A stretch of 64,000 nt of DNA from Actinoallomurus purpureus (GCF_024055795.1 NZ_JAMXMY010000018.1:124001-188000), one strand, 5' to 3'; positions 17,554-26,527 are shown, counted from the stretch's first letter. Notes: generated by a model not told the origin, from the letters alone. A program made the numbers and translations.

Positions 17554-18270
17554 ATGTCATCGACTGGCACCGAACAACACCCACCGACCGCTCTCATCAT
17601 CGGGGCCTCGCGCGGCCTCGGCCACGCGATGGCGGCGGAGTTCCTCGACAGGGGCTGGAACGTCGTCGGCACCGTTCGCGACACCACTGCCCGAACGCCG
17701 CTGCACGATCTCGCGGACCACGCCGACGGGCGGGTGACCATCGAGCATCTCGACATCAACGACCCCGGCCAACTGCCCCCGCTGCACGAACGTCTGGCGC
17801 ACCGCCGACTCGACGTGCTCTTCGTCAATGCGGGCACCACCAACAATGAGCAGATGCCCATCGGCGCGGTTGCGACAGCCGACTTCATCGACGTGATGGT
17901 CACCAACGCGCTCAGCCCCATGCGCGTCATCGAAGCTCTCGAAGACCTGGTGTCACCGGCGGGGCTCATCGGGGCGATGTCCTCCGGACAGGGCAGCATC
18001 ACGAACAACACGACCGGAGGCCGCGAGGTCTACCGAGGGAGCAAAGCAGCCCTGAACATGTTCCTGCGGAGCTTCGCGGCCCGGCAAGGTGAGACGCAGC
18101 GCGCCTTCGTACTCATGGCGCCGGGCTGGATACGTACCGCCCTGGGTGGTCCGGATGCGCCGTTCACCATCGAGGAGACCGTCCCCTTGCTGGTGGACGT
18201 CCTGCTCTCCCAACTGGGCACGCCCGGCCTGGCGTACCTGGACCGCTTCGGCCAGACCGTCCCTTGGTAA
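17554..18270 (+). CDS. Short-chain dehydrogenase/reductase
   Basis: 238 residues with the classical SDR motifs: cofactor loop IIGASRGLGHAM near residue 15, NAG in LFVNAGTTN, the catalytic Ser in AMSSGQGS and the YxxxK pair in VYRGSKAAL. Arg residues after the glycine motif (TVRDTT) favour NADP(H). The substrate is unknown; it resembles C-factor-like and sepiapterin-type SDRs. The divergent tandem-Lrp gene 190 bp away is probably its regulator. The end of the gene abuts a Tn3 relic. Confidence 0.85.
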   Translation: MSSTGTEQHPPTALIIGASRGLGHAMAAEFLDRGWNVVGTVRDTTARTPLHDLADHADGRVTIEHLDINDPGQLPPLHERLAHRRLDVLFVNAGTTNNEQMPIGAVATADFIDVMVTNALSPMRVIEALEDLVSPAGLIGAMSSGQGSITNNTTGGREVYRGSKAALNMFLRSFAARQGETQRAFVLMAPGWIRTALGGPDAPFTIEETVPLLVDVLLSQLGTPGLAYLDRFGQTVPW

Positions 18271-18295
18271 ACCCTGCGGCCCACCCCAGCACTCA

Positions 18296-19182
18296 TCAAA
18301 AGGTGTCGTCGTCCTCGTCCAGCTCGGGCGTGTCCGGGTCGCGCAGCGGGCGCAGGCCGCCGCCGGCCGGGGTGGAGGCGGTGAAGCTGTAGCGACCGAG
18401 CACGTTGAGGTTGCGGTGATTGAGCGGGGCAAGCCGGGCGGTGTCCTCGTCGCGGATCTCGTTGCCTTCGTCGGGGAGCCGGTCGACGGCGGCGTCAATG
18501 TACCGCGTCGTCCAGAGCACGACGGCGCCCCGGACCAGGCCGAGCGCGCCGAGCTGGTCCTCCATCCCGTCCCGGTACGCCTGGTGGATGGTGCCGCGCT
18601 TGCCGTGGCACACGTCCCGGGCCAGCTTGTGGCGCGACTCCTGCACGGTGAGCTGCCGGTTCATCTTGGCCAGGTTCACGCGGTTACGGGCCAGGTCCTC
18701 CAGCACCCGTACGAGCCGGTCTCCACCCCGGGCAGGGTCGCGCGCCAGAACCGCTGGTCGTCCAGGTCGCGGAACCGCGGGCTGAAGTTGTAGCCAAGGA
18801 TCTTGAACAGGCCGAACACCATGTCGGAGTAGGAGGCGTTGTCGGTGGCCACCATCTCCGGCTTCACCCCGCCGTCCAGGTTCAGCAGCGCGTCCAGGAT
18901 GTGCAGGGAGTCGCGCGGGGTGCCCGGGACGACCATCTTGCCCGATGCCCGCGACCTGGTCGTTGACGGCGTTGAGTCAGGTGATGCCGCGCTTGAAGCC
19001 GAAGTACTTCGGCGACGGCGCCGCGCTGATTGGTGCGCGCGGGATCGATAAACCGCAGCCCGTCCACGGAGGCGAGCAGGCCCTCGCCCCAGAACCGGAC
19101 GATGGGCACCTCGGCCTGGGCGGCGATCAGCTTCGCGCACGAGCCGGGACCGGCTCAGCGCCTCGTAATTCGGGTTCACCAC
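18296..19182 (-). pseudogene. Tn3-family transposase relic (3' third)
   Basis: Fragments in several frames match the DDE region and C-terminus of a Tn3 transposase: FWGEGLLASVDGLRFI, SPKYFG, MVVPGTPRDSLHILDALLN, MVATDNASYSDMVFGLF with ILGYNFSPRF, then DQLGALGLVRGAVVLWTTRY and LGRYSF. At least two frameshifts and a stop separate them. The first two thirds of the protein, the inverted repeats and a resolvase are not found. It ends beside the SDR gene. Confidence 0.85.
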
Positions 19183-19388
19183 CCCTCATATGCCGGTATC
19201 GCCGGAGTCGTTTGCCTGCTCGGCGGGGGTGCCGCAGGCGCATCCGGCGGTGGTGGCGGTGGCGCTCTTGCCGAGGGTGTCGGCGCCGGCCGGTGGAGGG
19301 CGAACTACGCGTAATCGGAAACTTTTTGGTCTGACGGCGTATCTACACCACCAGTAAGGCCATGCCCCGAGGAGAGGAGCTGTACCGG

Positions 19389-20120
19389 ATGGTGCGCCGC
19401 GTTCGTGTGCTGTTGGTGTCTGCGTTGTTGCTGGTGACGGGCTCGGTGATGGTGTCCGGGCCGGCCTCGGCTGTCATCGGCGGGTCAAAGAGCACTTACG
19501 GCCCATGGGCGGTGCGCATGCTTGTCGACGGCAAACCGGTGTGCACCGGGACGGCGGTCACGAAGCAGTGGGTCATCAGCGCCTCGCACTGCTTCTTCGA
19601 GCAGGGGCAGTCGGTCGCCGACAAGCGGATCTCGTTCCGGGTCGGCAACCTCGACATGCGTAAGGGCACCACTGTCCGCCCGGTGGGCAAGCGGGCGGGG
19701 AACTCGCGCGCTGACATGATGCTCATCAAGGTCTCGCCGATGAAGATCCGCCCGGTGCGCTTGGCCAAGGCCCATGTCCACCCCGGTGAGATCGTGCGGC
19801 AGTACGGGTGGGGCGCCACCTGCACCAAGGATGAGAACACCTGCCAGTCGCCCGTGCTCAAGCAGTCGAAGCTGCGGGTCGTACGGTCGGACGCCCGCCG
19901 CTGCGAGGGCTACGCCGAACCGGGCGGCACGGACTTCTGCATGGAGAAGGTGTCCGGGATTCCCGCCGGCGGCGACTCTGGAGCCCCGGTGATGAGCATC
20001 GGCGCACACGGCAAGGAGACCCTGCTCGGCGTCTTCTACGGCTCCGACCGAGAGAAGATCGCCGGGGCCGGGGAGATCGCCCAGCAACTCGCCTGGATCC
20101 ACAAAGTCACGAAGCGATAG
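19389..20120 (+). CDS. Secreted trypsin-like serine protease (S1 family)
   Basis: 243 residues from ATG 19389. A signal peptide with an Arg-Arg start, hydrophobic core VLLVSALLLVTG and Ala-x-Ala cleavage region precedes the activated N-terminus VIGGSKSTYGPW. The catalytic triad is clear: His in VISASHCFF, Asp in ADMMLIKV, Ser in GGDSGAPV. Four cysteines allow two disulphides. The residue region before the Ser (EKVSGIPAGGDSG) lacks the usual trypsin Asp, so primary specificity is uncertain. The small insert-free layout is that of actinomycete extracellular S1 proteases. No neighbours share its function. Confidence 0.87.
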   Translation: MVRRVRVLLVSALLLVTGSVMVSGPASAVIGGSKSTYGPWAVRMLVDGKPVCTGTAVTKQWVISASHCFFEQGQSVADKRISFRVGNLDMRKGTTVRPVGKRAGNSRADMMLIKVSPMKIRPVRLAKAHVHPGEIVRQYGWGATCTKDENTCQSPVLKQSKLRVVRSDARRCEGYAEPGGTDFCMEKVSGIPAGGDSGAPVMSIGAHGKETLLGVFYGSDREKIAGAGEIAQQLAWIHKVTKR

Positions 20121-20165
20121 GGCAGAGCGCAACCCCCGAGGCCGGTCCCCGCGCGGGGACCGGCC

Positions 20166-20301
20166 TCAGCGCATGGTCGATCCGCCGTCGACGCTGAGCA
20201 CCTGGCCGGTGACCCATTCGGCGTCCACTGGTCCATCGGCACGTCGTTGACCGGTGCGGGAGCGCCCCGGTAGTGCTTGAGCAGCAGGTATTGGCCATCA
20301 T
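20166..20301 (-). pseudogene. Chimeric scar: YCII-protein head joined to SDR tail
   Basis: From ATG 20301 or 20298 (behind GAGGAGAAC) the DNA encodes the start of a YCII-related protein, YLLLKHYRGAPAPVNDVPMD, but only after a one-base frameshift at codon 3. After DQWT the sequence switches to the last residues of a short-chain dehydrogenase, DAEWVTGQVLSVDGGSTMR and a stop. Neither protein can be made. Two gene ends were joined by a deletion. Confidence 0.65.
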
Positions 20302-20329
20302 GTTCTCCTCAGTATGGTCGGGACCGTGT

Positions 20330-20827
20330 TCAGGCGCGCTCACGCTCGGCCCGCTGCCGGACCAGCTCCTCGACCGCGCTCGGCAGGGTCGTCTCGAAGT
20401 CGATCAGCTTCGCCCACGTCGGGGTCACCACGATCCGGACCATGCCGTCGTAGAGCGAGCGGACCTCGGCCTCCCACTCGACCCGCTGCTCGGGCGACAT
20501 CTCGTACGAGCCGTTGATCTGGAGGTACTCGTCCGGGATGCCGTCGACGACGTCCAGCTCGGCCCGACCGCGGATCAACAGGATCTTGGGCGGGTGCACC
20601 TCGGTGTCGATCGTCAGGGCGACCATCGGGTTCTCACGCAGAGTCGGGAGCTTCGGGGCATTCTTCGTGGTGCACATGACGATCTCCGAACCGTTCCAGG
20701 TGAACGCGATCGGGACGTTCCGGGGCGTGCCGTCCTTGGCCACGTACGCCAGCCGGGTCACGTCGCGTGCCAACAGCTCTCGGCTGATCGGCCGGTCCAG
20801 AATCTCGGTGATCTCGTTCGCTCGCAT
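20330..20827 (-). CDS. Pyridoxamine 5'-phosphate oxidase-like flavoprotein
   Basis: 165 residues from ATG 20827 behind GGAGGGACGG. The split-barrel flavin fold is indicated by RLAYVAKDGTPRNVPIAFTW, by PMVALTIDTE and by LLIRGRAELDVV. Such proteins bind FMN or F420; the single-domain actinobacterial members are often F420-dependent reductases or simple flavin-binding proteins. Substrate unknown. It is followed on the same strand by the chimeric scar, and no operon partner remains. Confidence 0.82.
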   Translation of the reverse strand: MRANEITEILDRPISRELLARDVTRLAYVAKDGTPRNVPIAFTWNGSEIVMCTTKNAPKLPTLRENPMVALTIDTEVHPPKILLIRGRAELDVVDGIPDEYLQINGSYEMSPEQRVEWEAEVRSLYDGMVRIVVTPTWAKLIDFETTLPSAVEELVRQRAERERA

Positions 20828-20969
20828 AGCCGTCCCTCCAGGGTCGTTGTCGTGATCCACCCCAGGGACGGAGCCGTCGGAGCATTCTCGACATCCGCCG
20901 GCCCCCGAGTTCCCAAATTTTCTGGCTGCACCGCACGGCACCAGGTCGAGATCTTCACGGAAAGGCCGC

Positions 20970-21012
20970 TTCCTGAAAGGATCCGGTTACGCGTACACGA
21001 ATGTTCTTCTGG
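20970..21012 (+). promoter_or_regulatory. Kinase leader motif, copy 1
   Basis: TTCCTGAAAGGATCCGG (20970-20986) and, 15 nt later, TGTTCTTCTGG (21002-21012) precede the kinase gene at 21021. The same two blocks with 16-nt spacing precede the truncated kinase at 22720. Shared spacing and position suggest a common promoter or operator, or duplication of the 5' end. Confidence 0.45.
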
Positions 21013-21020
21013 CAGAAGGG

Positions 21021-22397
21021 GTGCGGACGGTGGATGCTGGTTATCTTCTGGGCGACCGGTACCGGCTGGTCCGGGAGATAGGCGCTGGGGGGTTCGGCCG
21101 GGTGTGGCAGGCGCGCGACGAGGAACTACGCGTCGATGTCGCCGTCAAGGAGGTGTGGCTGCCGCCGGCCACGTCGGCCGCCGAGCACGGCGAGCGGCTG
21201 GCCCGCGCCAAACGTGAGGCCCGCAACGCCGCGAAGCTGCGCGGCCACCCCAACATCGTCGCCGTGCACGACGTCATTACCGTCGACGACGCCCCCTGGA
21301 TCGTCATGGACCTGGTGCGCGGCCACTCACTGGAACAGCGCATCGCCAAGCGGGGACGGCTGCCCGCCGACGACATCGCGGGGATCGCCGCCGCGTTGCT
21401 GGACGCCTTGGCCGCCGCCCACGACGCCGGGATCACCCACCGCGACGTCAAGCCCGCCAACGTCCTGCTCGCCGACGACGGCCGTGTGCTGCTCACCGAC
21501 TTCGGCATCGCCGAGCATCACGCCGACACCGGCCTGACCGCCTCCGGCACCATCGTGGGCTCCGTGGAGTACATCGCGCCCGAACGCCTCGACGGCAAGG
21601 CCGCCGGCCCCGCCAGCGACCTGTTCTCCCTCGGCGCCACGCTCTACCACGCCGTGGAGGGTGCCTCCGCGTTCCGTCGCGACACCCCCACCGCCACCAT
21701 CACCGCCGTCCTCCTGCGCGACCCCCCGCCCCCCGCCCACGCCGGGCCGCTCACCACACTCATCACACGACTGCTGGACAAGGATCCCCACGCGCGCCCC
21801 GACATCGCCGAGGCCCGCCGCCTCCTCGACACCCCCCATGCCGGCGAGTCCACCACCAAGCCCGCGACGAAGCGACTCACCACACCCACCGCGACGAAGG
21901 CGCCGCCCACCGCCTTCGGGACCAACCCCGACGACAGCAAATCCCCAGCCCGGCCGAGCCCGGCGCCGAAAAAGGCGTCCCCGAGGAAAAATCCCGATCC
22001 TCTCCGCGGTGGCGCCCTGGGTGTCATCGCGCTCATTATTCTCGGGATCATCTTCGTGCCTAAATTCATCCACCACATCGATACGTCGGGGATGCCCGCC
22101 GGATGCGCAGAAGTCAGGACCGCCTGGGGCCGGAACAACCAGACGGTCAGAACCAGGACTGATCTTAATGTCGCTCCGGGCTACCGGCAGTTGGGCGATG
22201 ACATGGATGCGGCGGCGCAGAAGGCTACCGACCCTAACGTCAGATCGGTGATCCAGGATCTCGCTGACGCCAGTCACGCAGTAGCCGATGACGTGGACCG
22301 ACAACATGCTAGCAGCAACCCGGATGCCGGTGATTACAATCGCGACATGACGAAATGGGCCACTGCCAATAACAAACTCATAGGAATCTGTCAATGA
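21021..22397 (+). CDS. Transmembrane Ser/Thr protein kinase (PknB/Pkn2 family)
   Basis: 458 residues. The kinase domain (~residues 10-270) has the glycine loop EIGAGGFGRVWQARDE, the Lys in VAVKEVW, the catalytic loop THRDVKPANVLL, DFG in LTDFGIAEH and the APE-like YIAPERL. A Pro/Thr/Lys-rich juxtamembrane segment leads to one membrane span (LGVIALIILGIIFV, ~residue 335) and a ~105-residue external domain containing two Cys (MPAGCAEVRTAW and the final IGICQ). GTG 21021 follows GAAGGG; GTG 21030 is an alternative. The PP2C phosphatase at 23257 is a likely antagonist. The external domain matches no sensor family I know. Confidence 0.87.
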   Translation: MRTVDAGYLLGDRYRLVREIGAGGFGRVWQARDEELRVDVAVKEVWLPPATSAAEHGERLARAKREARNAAKLRGHPNIVAVHDVITVDDAPWIVMDLVRGHSLEQRIAKRGRLPADDIAGIAAALLDALAAAHDAGITHRDVKPANVLLADDGRVLLTDFGIAEHHADTGLTASGTIVGSVEYIAPERLDGKAAGPASDLFSLGATLYHAVEGASAFRRDTPTATITAVLLRDPPPPAHAGPLTTLITRLLDKDPHARPDIAEARRLLDTPHAGESTTKPATKRLTTPTATKAPPTAFGTNPDDSKSPARPSPAPKKASPRKNPDPLRGGALGVIALIILGIIFVPKFIHHIDTSGMPAGCAEVRTAWGRNNQTVRTRTDLNVAPGYRQLGDDMDAAAQKATDPNVRSVIQDLADASHAVADDVDRQHASSNPDAGDYNRDMTKWATANNKLIGICQ

Positions 22398-22644
22398 CGG
22401 CCGTATTCCGGCCCGCCACTCCTGCGCTGCGAGTTCGAGGGTGCTAAATTCGATGCAAGCGAGTTCGGGATCGAACGCGGGCGAAAAGCCCTGAACGTCT
22501 TCAACTGATCGATCCGTAGCTCCTCAGGATCTCGGGACGGTTGAGTTCCACACAGGGCGACCTGGGTAGGAGTAGGTGCGGTGCATATTACACGAATACA
22601 CCCAGGTCGCATGAGGTGACACATTATTCGGCACCCACACTCTT

Positions 22645-22702
22645 CAGGAAATTGCCATTTCCTGAAAGGATCTGGCCCAGGCAAACGCTGGTGTTCTTCT
22701 GG
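22645..22702 (+). promoter_or_regulatory. Kinase leader motif copy 2 with an 8-bp inverted repeat
   Basis: CAGGAAAT-TGCC-ATTTCCTG (22645-22664) is a perfect inverted repeat that overlaps TTCCTGAAAGGATCTGG (22659-22675). TGTTCTTCTGG follows at 22692. It matches the leader of the intact kinase gene. The rest of the interval 22398-22713 shows nothing I can assign. Confidence 0.5.
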
Positions 22703-22719
22703 GCTGAGGATAGGTGCTG

Positions 22720-23145
22720 ATGGAGGCGTTGCATGCGGGCGATCCGCGCCAGGTGGGGCCGTATCGTCTGCTGGGGCGGCTGGGCGGCGGCGGGATGGGC
22801 CAGGTGTTCCTGGGCCGGTCCCCGGGTGGGCGGCCGGTCGCGGTGAAGCTGGTCCGCCCCGAGCTTGCGGGTGATGGGGGGTTCATCCGCCGGTTCGCCC
22901 TGGAGGTAGCGGCCGCCCGCCGGGTGGGCGGCTTCTACACCGCCCAGGTCGTGGATGCCGACCCTGATGCTGAGCCGCCGTGGCTGGTCACCGCCTACGT
23001 CCCTGGCCCGTCCCTGCACGAGGCGATCCAGGCGCATGGGCCGCTGCCTGCGGCGGCGATCGGCGTGCTGGGGGCGGGGTTGGCCGAAGGTTTGGCCGCG
23101 CCCGCGACCGGTCGTTCTCCGGTCCATCGCCAGTGTCGGATCTGA
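22720..23145 (+). pseudogene. Ser/Thr protein kinase, truncated after the N-lobe
   Basis: The frame starts normally (VGPYRLLGRLGGGGMGQVFLG, then VAVKLVRPELA, and the hinge VTAYVPGPSLHEAI) but similarity ends at GAGLAEGLAA, just before the catalytic HRD loop. The next ~14 residues (PATGRSPVHRQ) are unrelated and run into a stop. Without the HRD and DFG motifs it cannot phosphorylate, so it is a relic unless the N-lobe has been reused. Its leader matches that of the intact kinase at 21021. Confidence 0.8.
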
Positions 23146-23256
23146 TCGTCGGTCCACACCGCGCGGTGCGAGTGGGAGATCGACGTAGCGGGCTTGCCTT
23201 GTACGCATGCGCACTCGCCCGAGCGCCCGCTCGATGAGCCGTACGTATGGCGGTGA

Positions 23257-24009
23257 TCAGACCGGCGTCAGGCCGGCGTCGTGCTCGCCAAGGTCGACGA
23301 CATCGGCGACGATGCAGGTGATGTTGTCCGGGCCGCCGCCGGCGTTGGCCGCTTCAACGAGGTCGCCGACCACCTGGTCAGGATTGGTGATGCCGGCGAG
23401 GGCCTTGTGGATCGCCTCCGGGGTGACCACGTCCCACAGGCCGTCGGAGCACAGCAGATATCGGTCGCCGACCAGCGCGCTGCGCAACTGCAGATCGGGG
23501 GCGATGTCGGAGCGGCCGTCCAGCGCCTGCAGCAGCATCGAACGGAAGGGATGTGTGGCGGCCTCCTCCTCGTTGATCTTCCCGTCGTCCAGCAGCGTCT
23601 GCACGAGCGTCTGATCATGGGTGATCTGATAGAGGTCGCCGTCGCGCAGCAGATAGGCCCGCGAGTCCCCGATCTGCACGAGTGCCAGCCGCGACCCCGA
23701 CCACAGCATCGCCGTCAGGGTCGTCCCCATCCCCTGCAGTGACGGATCGGCCTCGACCAGGCCATGAACCTTCTGGTTGGCCCGGCGGACCGCCTCCTCC
23801 AACGTGGCGACAAGTTCGTCCTCGGGCACGTCGACGTCCACCGCGCGCAATTCCTCGATCACGGCGGCGCTGGCGATCTCACCTGCCGCGTGGCCTCCCA
23901 TGCCGTCGGCGACGGCCAGGACACGCCTGCCCGCGTATGCCGAATCCTCGTTCTCCTCACGCAGCATCCCGACATCTGACCGCGTGGCGTAACGGATCCC
24001 GATCGTCAT
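23257..24009 (-). CDS. PP2C-family Ser/Thr protein phosphatase (PstP-like)
   Basis: 250 residues, a single cytosolic PP2C domain. The metal-binding motifs are intact: ENEDSAYAG, VADGMGGHAAGE, QIGDSRAYLL, LCSDGLWDVV and GGPDNITC. It lacks the transmembrane and external parts of mycobacterial PstP. It should remove phosphate from Ser/Thr on kinase targets; the membrane kinase at 21021 is the nearest candidate. ATG 24009 is used; a start at 24030 would add seven residues. Nothing recognisable lies between 24010 and 24277. Confidence 0.88.
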   Translation of the reverse strand: MTIGIRYATRSDVGMLREENEDSAYAGRRVLAVADGMGGHAAGEIASAAVIEELRAVDVDVPEDELVATLEEAVRRANQKVHGLVEADPSLQGMGTTLTAMLWSGSRLALVQIGDSRAYLLRDGDLYQITHDQTLVQTLLDDGKINEEEAATHPFRSMLLQALDGRSDIAPDLQLRSALVGDRYLLCSDGLWDVVTPEAIHKALAGITNPDQVVGDLVEAANAGGGPDNITCIVADVVDLGEHDAGLTPV

Positions 24010-24277
24010 GCGCGCAACCCTACAGATCACGCCCGGTGGCGCGTTCGGCCTTGGCCGACGACTGAGGGGGGACAGCCGTCCCCGGGCGTTGGGCGTTCCT
24101 CGGATGTTCCACGCCTACGGCTGTTGAACGGACCGACCGTGACGCGAAGACGCCGACCACGTCGCTCCCGTGCGCGGGGATGTCGTCCCACGGCGTCGTC
24201 AACTGCGCGCCTTTCGTTGTGCTGCTGTGGGTCGAGGGCTGACTTTCTTCAGCGGGCCTCGAGGTTCGCGTGGCCTT

Positions 24278-25807
24278 TTAGGGTTGGCGCGCGGGCACGT
24301 CTGGCGTTCCGGTGTTGTCGCTGGCCGAATGGCTGGTGTTGTGCCTGGTCACCGAGGGGCCGACGCACGGGTTCGCGATCGCGTCGCCGGCCGGGCCAGA
24401 CGGGGCGCTGTGGGACGAGGAGTTCCCAGAAGCGATCGTTTCGAGGAGCCGGGGGACGAGTGCGGCGGCCTGGGCGCGGATCTCGGGAATCGCCGTCGTC
24501 TCATACCGTACGCCGCGCAGCGTCGGCCCAAGTGCGAAGATGCGGTCATGCGGTCGTCCTGTGGCGTCCAGGACCGCCCCGGCCTCCTCGGCGTCCAGAC
24601 CGAGCCGTAGCGGGTCCGGCCGGGCCAGACCCGAGTCGATGAGGCTGTTCAAAAAGGGATCCCCGGTGACTTCGGCAGCCGGACCGGTGCCGTTGACCAG
24701 CCAGCCGACACGGAGTTCGCGGCTGACGCCGTCGCTGTTGAAGCGAACCCTCATCTCATCACGGCCCGCCGTCGCGGTGACGAGACGACCGCGCAGCACC
24801 TTGAGACGACCGGTGGCCTGAAGGCTTGCGATCTGGGCGGCTGTGGCCGGAGGAATCCGATGCCGGTGAACCTCCCAGTACCTGGCCACCGAGGTCAGAA
24901 AACGTCGCCGGTCATCGATGCTGAGCCGCGCCCACAGGTCAGGGACGTGGGGACGTAGACCGTCGATGACCCCTTGCCAGTCACCACCATTGCTCTTGAT
25001 CGCGGCGCGAACCATCCCCAACAGCTCGGCGAGGCGGACCTCACCGCCGGGCAGGGACATCTCGGCCGCAGGCGAGGGAGGACATCGGTGCCGGCGCGGT
25101 AGCAGGCCGTGCCGGGAGATCGCGTACACGACCGTGTCCTTGTTCGCCCGGGTCGCCGTGGTCGCCAGATCCACCATCGTCAAACCGGTGCCGACCACCA
25201 GGACGGGGCTGCTGCCGTCACAGATCTCGGTCAGCGCACCAGGACCCCATGGATCCGCGACATACCGAGGACCGGCCTCGATCTGAGACCACGGCGCAGG
25301 CGGACGATTGCCGGTGGCCAGCACCACGGCGTCCGCGTCGATCCTGTCCCCGTTCAACAGCTGGAGTCGCAGTGGCCGTCCCGGCGCCGCCGTGGTGAGC
25401 GAGGTGACGGTCCCCGTGAGCTGCGTAATACGCCCGCCATACGGCATCTGGCGTGCGCAGCCATCGAGGAGCTCACGCAGATAACGCCCGTACGTGCGCC
25501 GCGGAAGAAAGGCAGAACCGGCGAAATTCAGGCCCTCTCCGTGCGCCCAGCGCAGCAGGTGGTCCGGATCATCGGCCAGGGCGCTCATCTTCGCGGCACA
25601 GGCATTGAGAAGGTGATGAGGATCGGTCGTCGCGTACGCCTGCCCCAACCCGTGACGCCCATCCCGATCGACCAGCAGGACCTGCAGCGATCTCCCACGC
25701 GCCTGCGCGCCGCGAAGCAGATGCACCGCGGTCAAGGTGCCGCTCGCACCGCCCCCGACGATCACGACCACCGGTGCATCGTCACGGCGAGCCGAAGAGT
25801 CACTCAC
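24278..25807 (-). CDS. FAD/NAD(P)-binding oxidoreductase with foreign C-terminal tail
   Basis: 509 residues. The N-terminal dinucleotide fold VVVIVGGGASGTLTAVHLL and the block HHLLNACAAKMSALADDPD identify the actinobacterial FAD/NAD(P)-binding family. A second nucleotide motif is PVLVVGTGLTMVDLA near residue 195, and GPTLRGVRYETTAIPEIRAQA closes the FAD site. No substrate is assigned. After ETIASG the last ~45 residues (Ser/Pro/His-rich) are encoded opposite a PadR gene fragment. The native stop therefore appears to have been lost in a fusion. Activity may survive, because the catalytic part is complete. Confidence 0.78.
   Translation of the reverse strand: MSDSSARRDDAPVVVIVGGGASGTLTAVHLLRGAQARGRSLQVLLVDRDGRHGLGQAYATTDPHHLLNACAAKMSALADDPDHLLRWAHGEGLNFAGSAFLPRRTYGRYLRELLDGCARQMPYGGRITQLTGTVTSLTTAAPGRPLRLQLLNGDRIDADAVVLATGNRPPAPWSQIEAGPRYVADPWGPGALTEICDGSSPVLVVGTGLTMVDLATTATRANKDTVVYAISRHGLLPRRHRCPPSPAAEMSLPGGEVRLAELLGMVRAAIKSNGGDWQGVIDGLRPHVPDLWARLSIDDRRRFLTSVARYWEVHRHRIPPATAAQIASLQATGRLKVLRGRLVTATAGRDEMRVRFNSDGVSRELRVGWLVNGTGPAAEVTGDPFLNSLIDSGLARPDPLRLGLDAEEAGAVLDATGRPHDRIFALGPTLRGVRYETTAIPEIRAQAAALVPRLLETIASGNSSSHSAPSGPAGDAIANPCVGPSVTRHNTSHSASDNTGTPDVPARQP
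24312..24389 (+). pseudogene. 5' fragment of a PadR-family regulator gene
   Basis: Starting at GTG 24312 the plus strand reads LSLAEWLVLCLVTEGPTHGF then AIA, a close match to the first helix of PadR regulators in actinomycetes. The DNA-recognition helix is missing. The stretch is antisense to the tail of the FAD protein gene. It is one side of a deletion junction. Confidence 0.6.
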
Positions 25808-25921
25808 CCTTGCGAGGGTAGCCGGTAATCCCGGTTGATTTAATTGACTACCCGCAAGCGCAGATCAGGCTCGTGCCGGATCCGGGTCCGTTCAAGCGCG
25901 GAGGTCCCAGGTCGCCGCGAC

Positions 25922-26509
25922 TCACTCGCCGGCGGTCTTCGGCTCGCTCATCCGGCGGGCGGCCTCGACGACTGCCGAGCGGTGCAGGGCTAGCCGCTGC
26001 GGCGACCAGGACTGGCCGCCCTCCTGCACCTCGACGCCTTCGGCGGCCCAGAACCATGCTTGTGCCACGGCGAGAACCATGGTCAGGAGATCGGCGGGCT
26101 CCATCTCCTGGGCGACGTCGCCACGCTGCTGCGCGTCGGCCACTTCGGCGGTTTTGCGGCGGAAGGCGGCTGGCTCGAGTCCGGTGGCGGAGGGGCGCTC
26201 CAGTAGTTTCCACAGTCGTAGGCGCATCAGGTCCGGCCGGGCGACAAGGTGGTCGAAGATCGCGCCCGCGTATCCGGGCAGGTCCTCGACGTCGAACGGC
26301 ACGGACTCGGCACCCGCCGTCAGTGCCCGTTGCAACACCTCGTCGAACAACTGCTCCTTGTTGCCGAAGTAGACGTAGATCAGCCGCTTGTTCACCCCTG
26401 CGGTCTCGGCGATCCGGTCCACTCGGGCACCGGCGATGCCGTAGGCGGCGAATTCGGTGAAGGCGGCGTCGAGCAGCCGGGCCTTGGTGGCGCTGGAGTC
26501 CCGTGGCAT
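25922..26509 (-). CDS. TetR-family transcriptional regulator
   Basis: 195 residues. The N-terminal HTH is standard: ATKARLLDAAFTEFAAYGIA, then VDRIAETAGVNKRLIYVYFG with the NKEQLF continuation. The ligand domain includes FDHLVARPDLMRLRLWKLLE. It is divergent from the aldo/keto reductase gene, with ~100 bp between starts that contain two operator-like half-sites. It very probably represses both its own gene and the reductase gene until a small ligand binds. ATG 26509 is chosen as it starts the conserved region. Confidence 0.88.
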   Translation of the reverse strand: MPRDSSATKARLLDAAFTEFAAYGIAGARVDRIAETAGVNKRLIYVYFGNKEQLFDEVLQRALTAGAESVPFDVEDLPGYAGAIFDHLVARPDLMRLRLWKLLERPSATGLEPAAFRRKTAEVADAQQRGDVAQEMEPADLLTMVLAVAQAWFWAAEGVEVQEGGQSWSPQRLALHRSAVVEAARRMSEPKTAGE

Positions 26510-26527
26510 GGCTACGTACCCTAGCAA

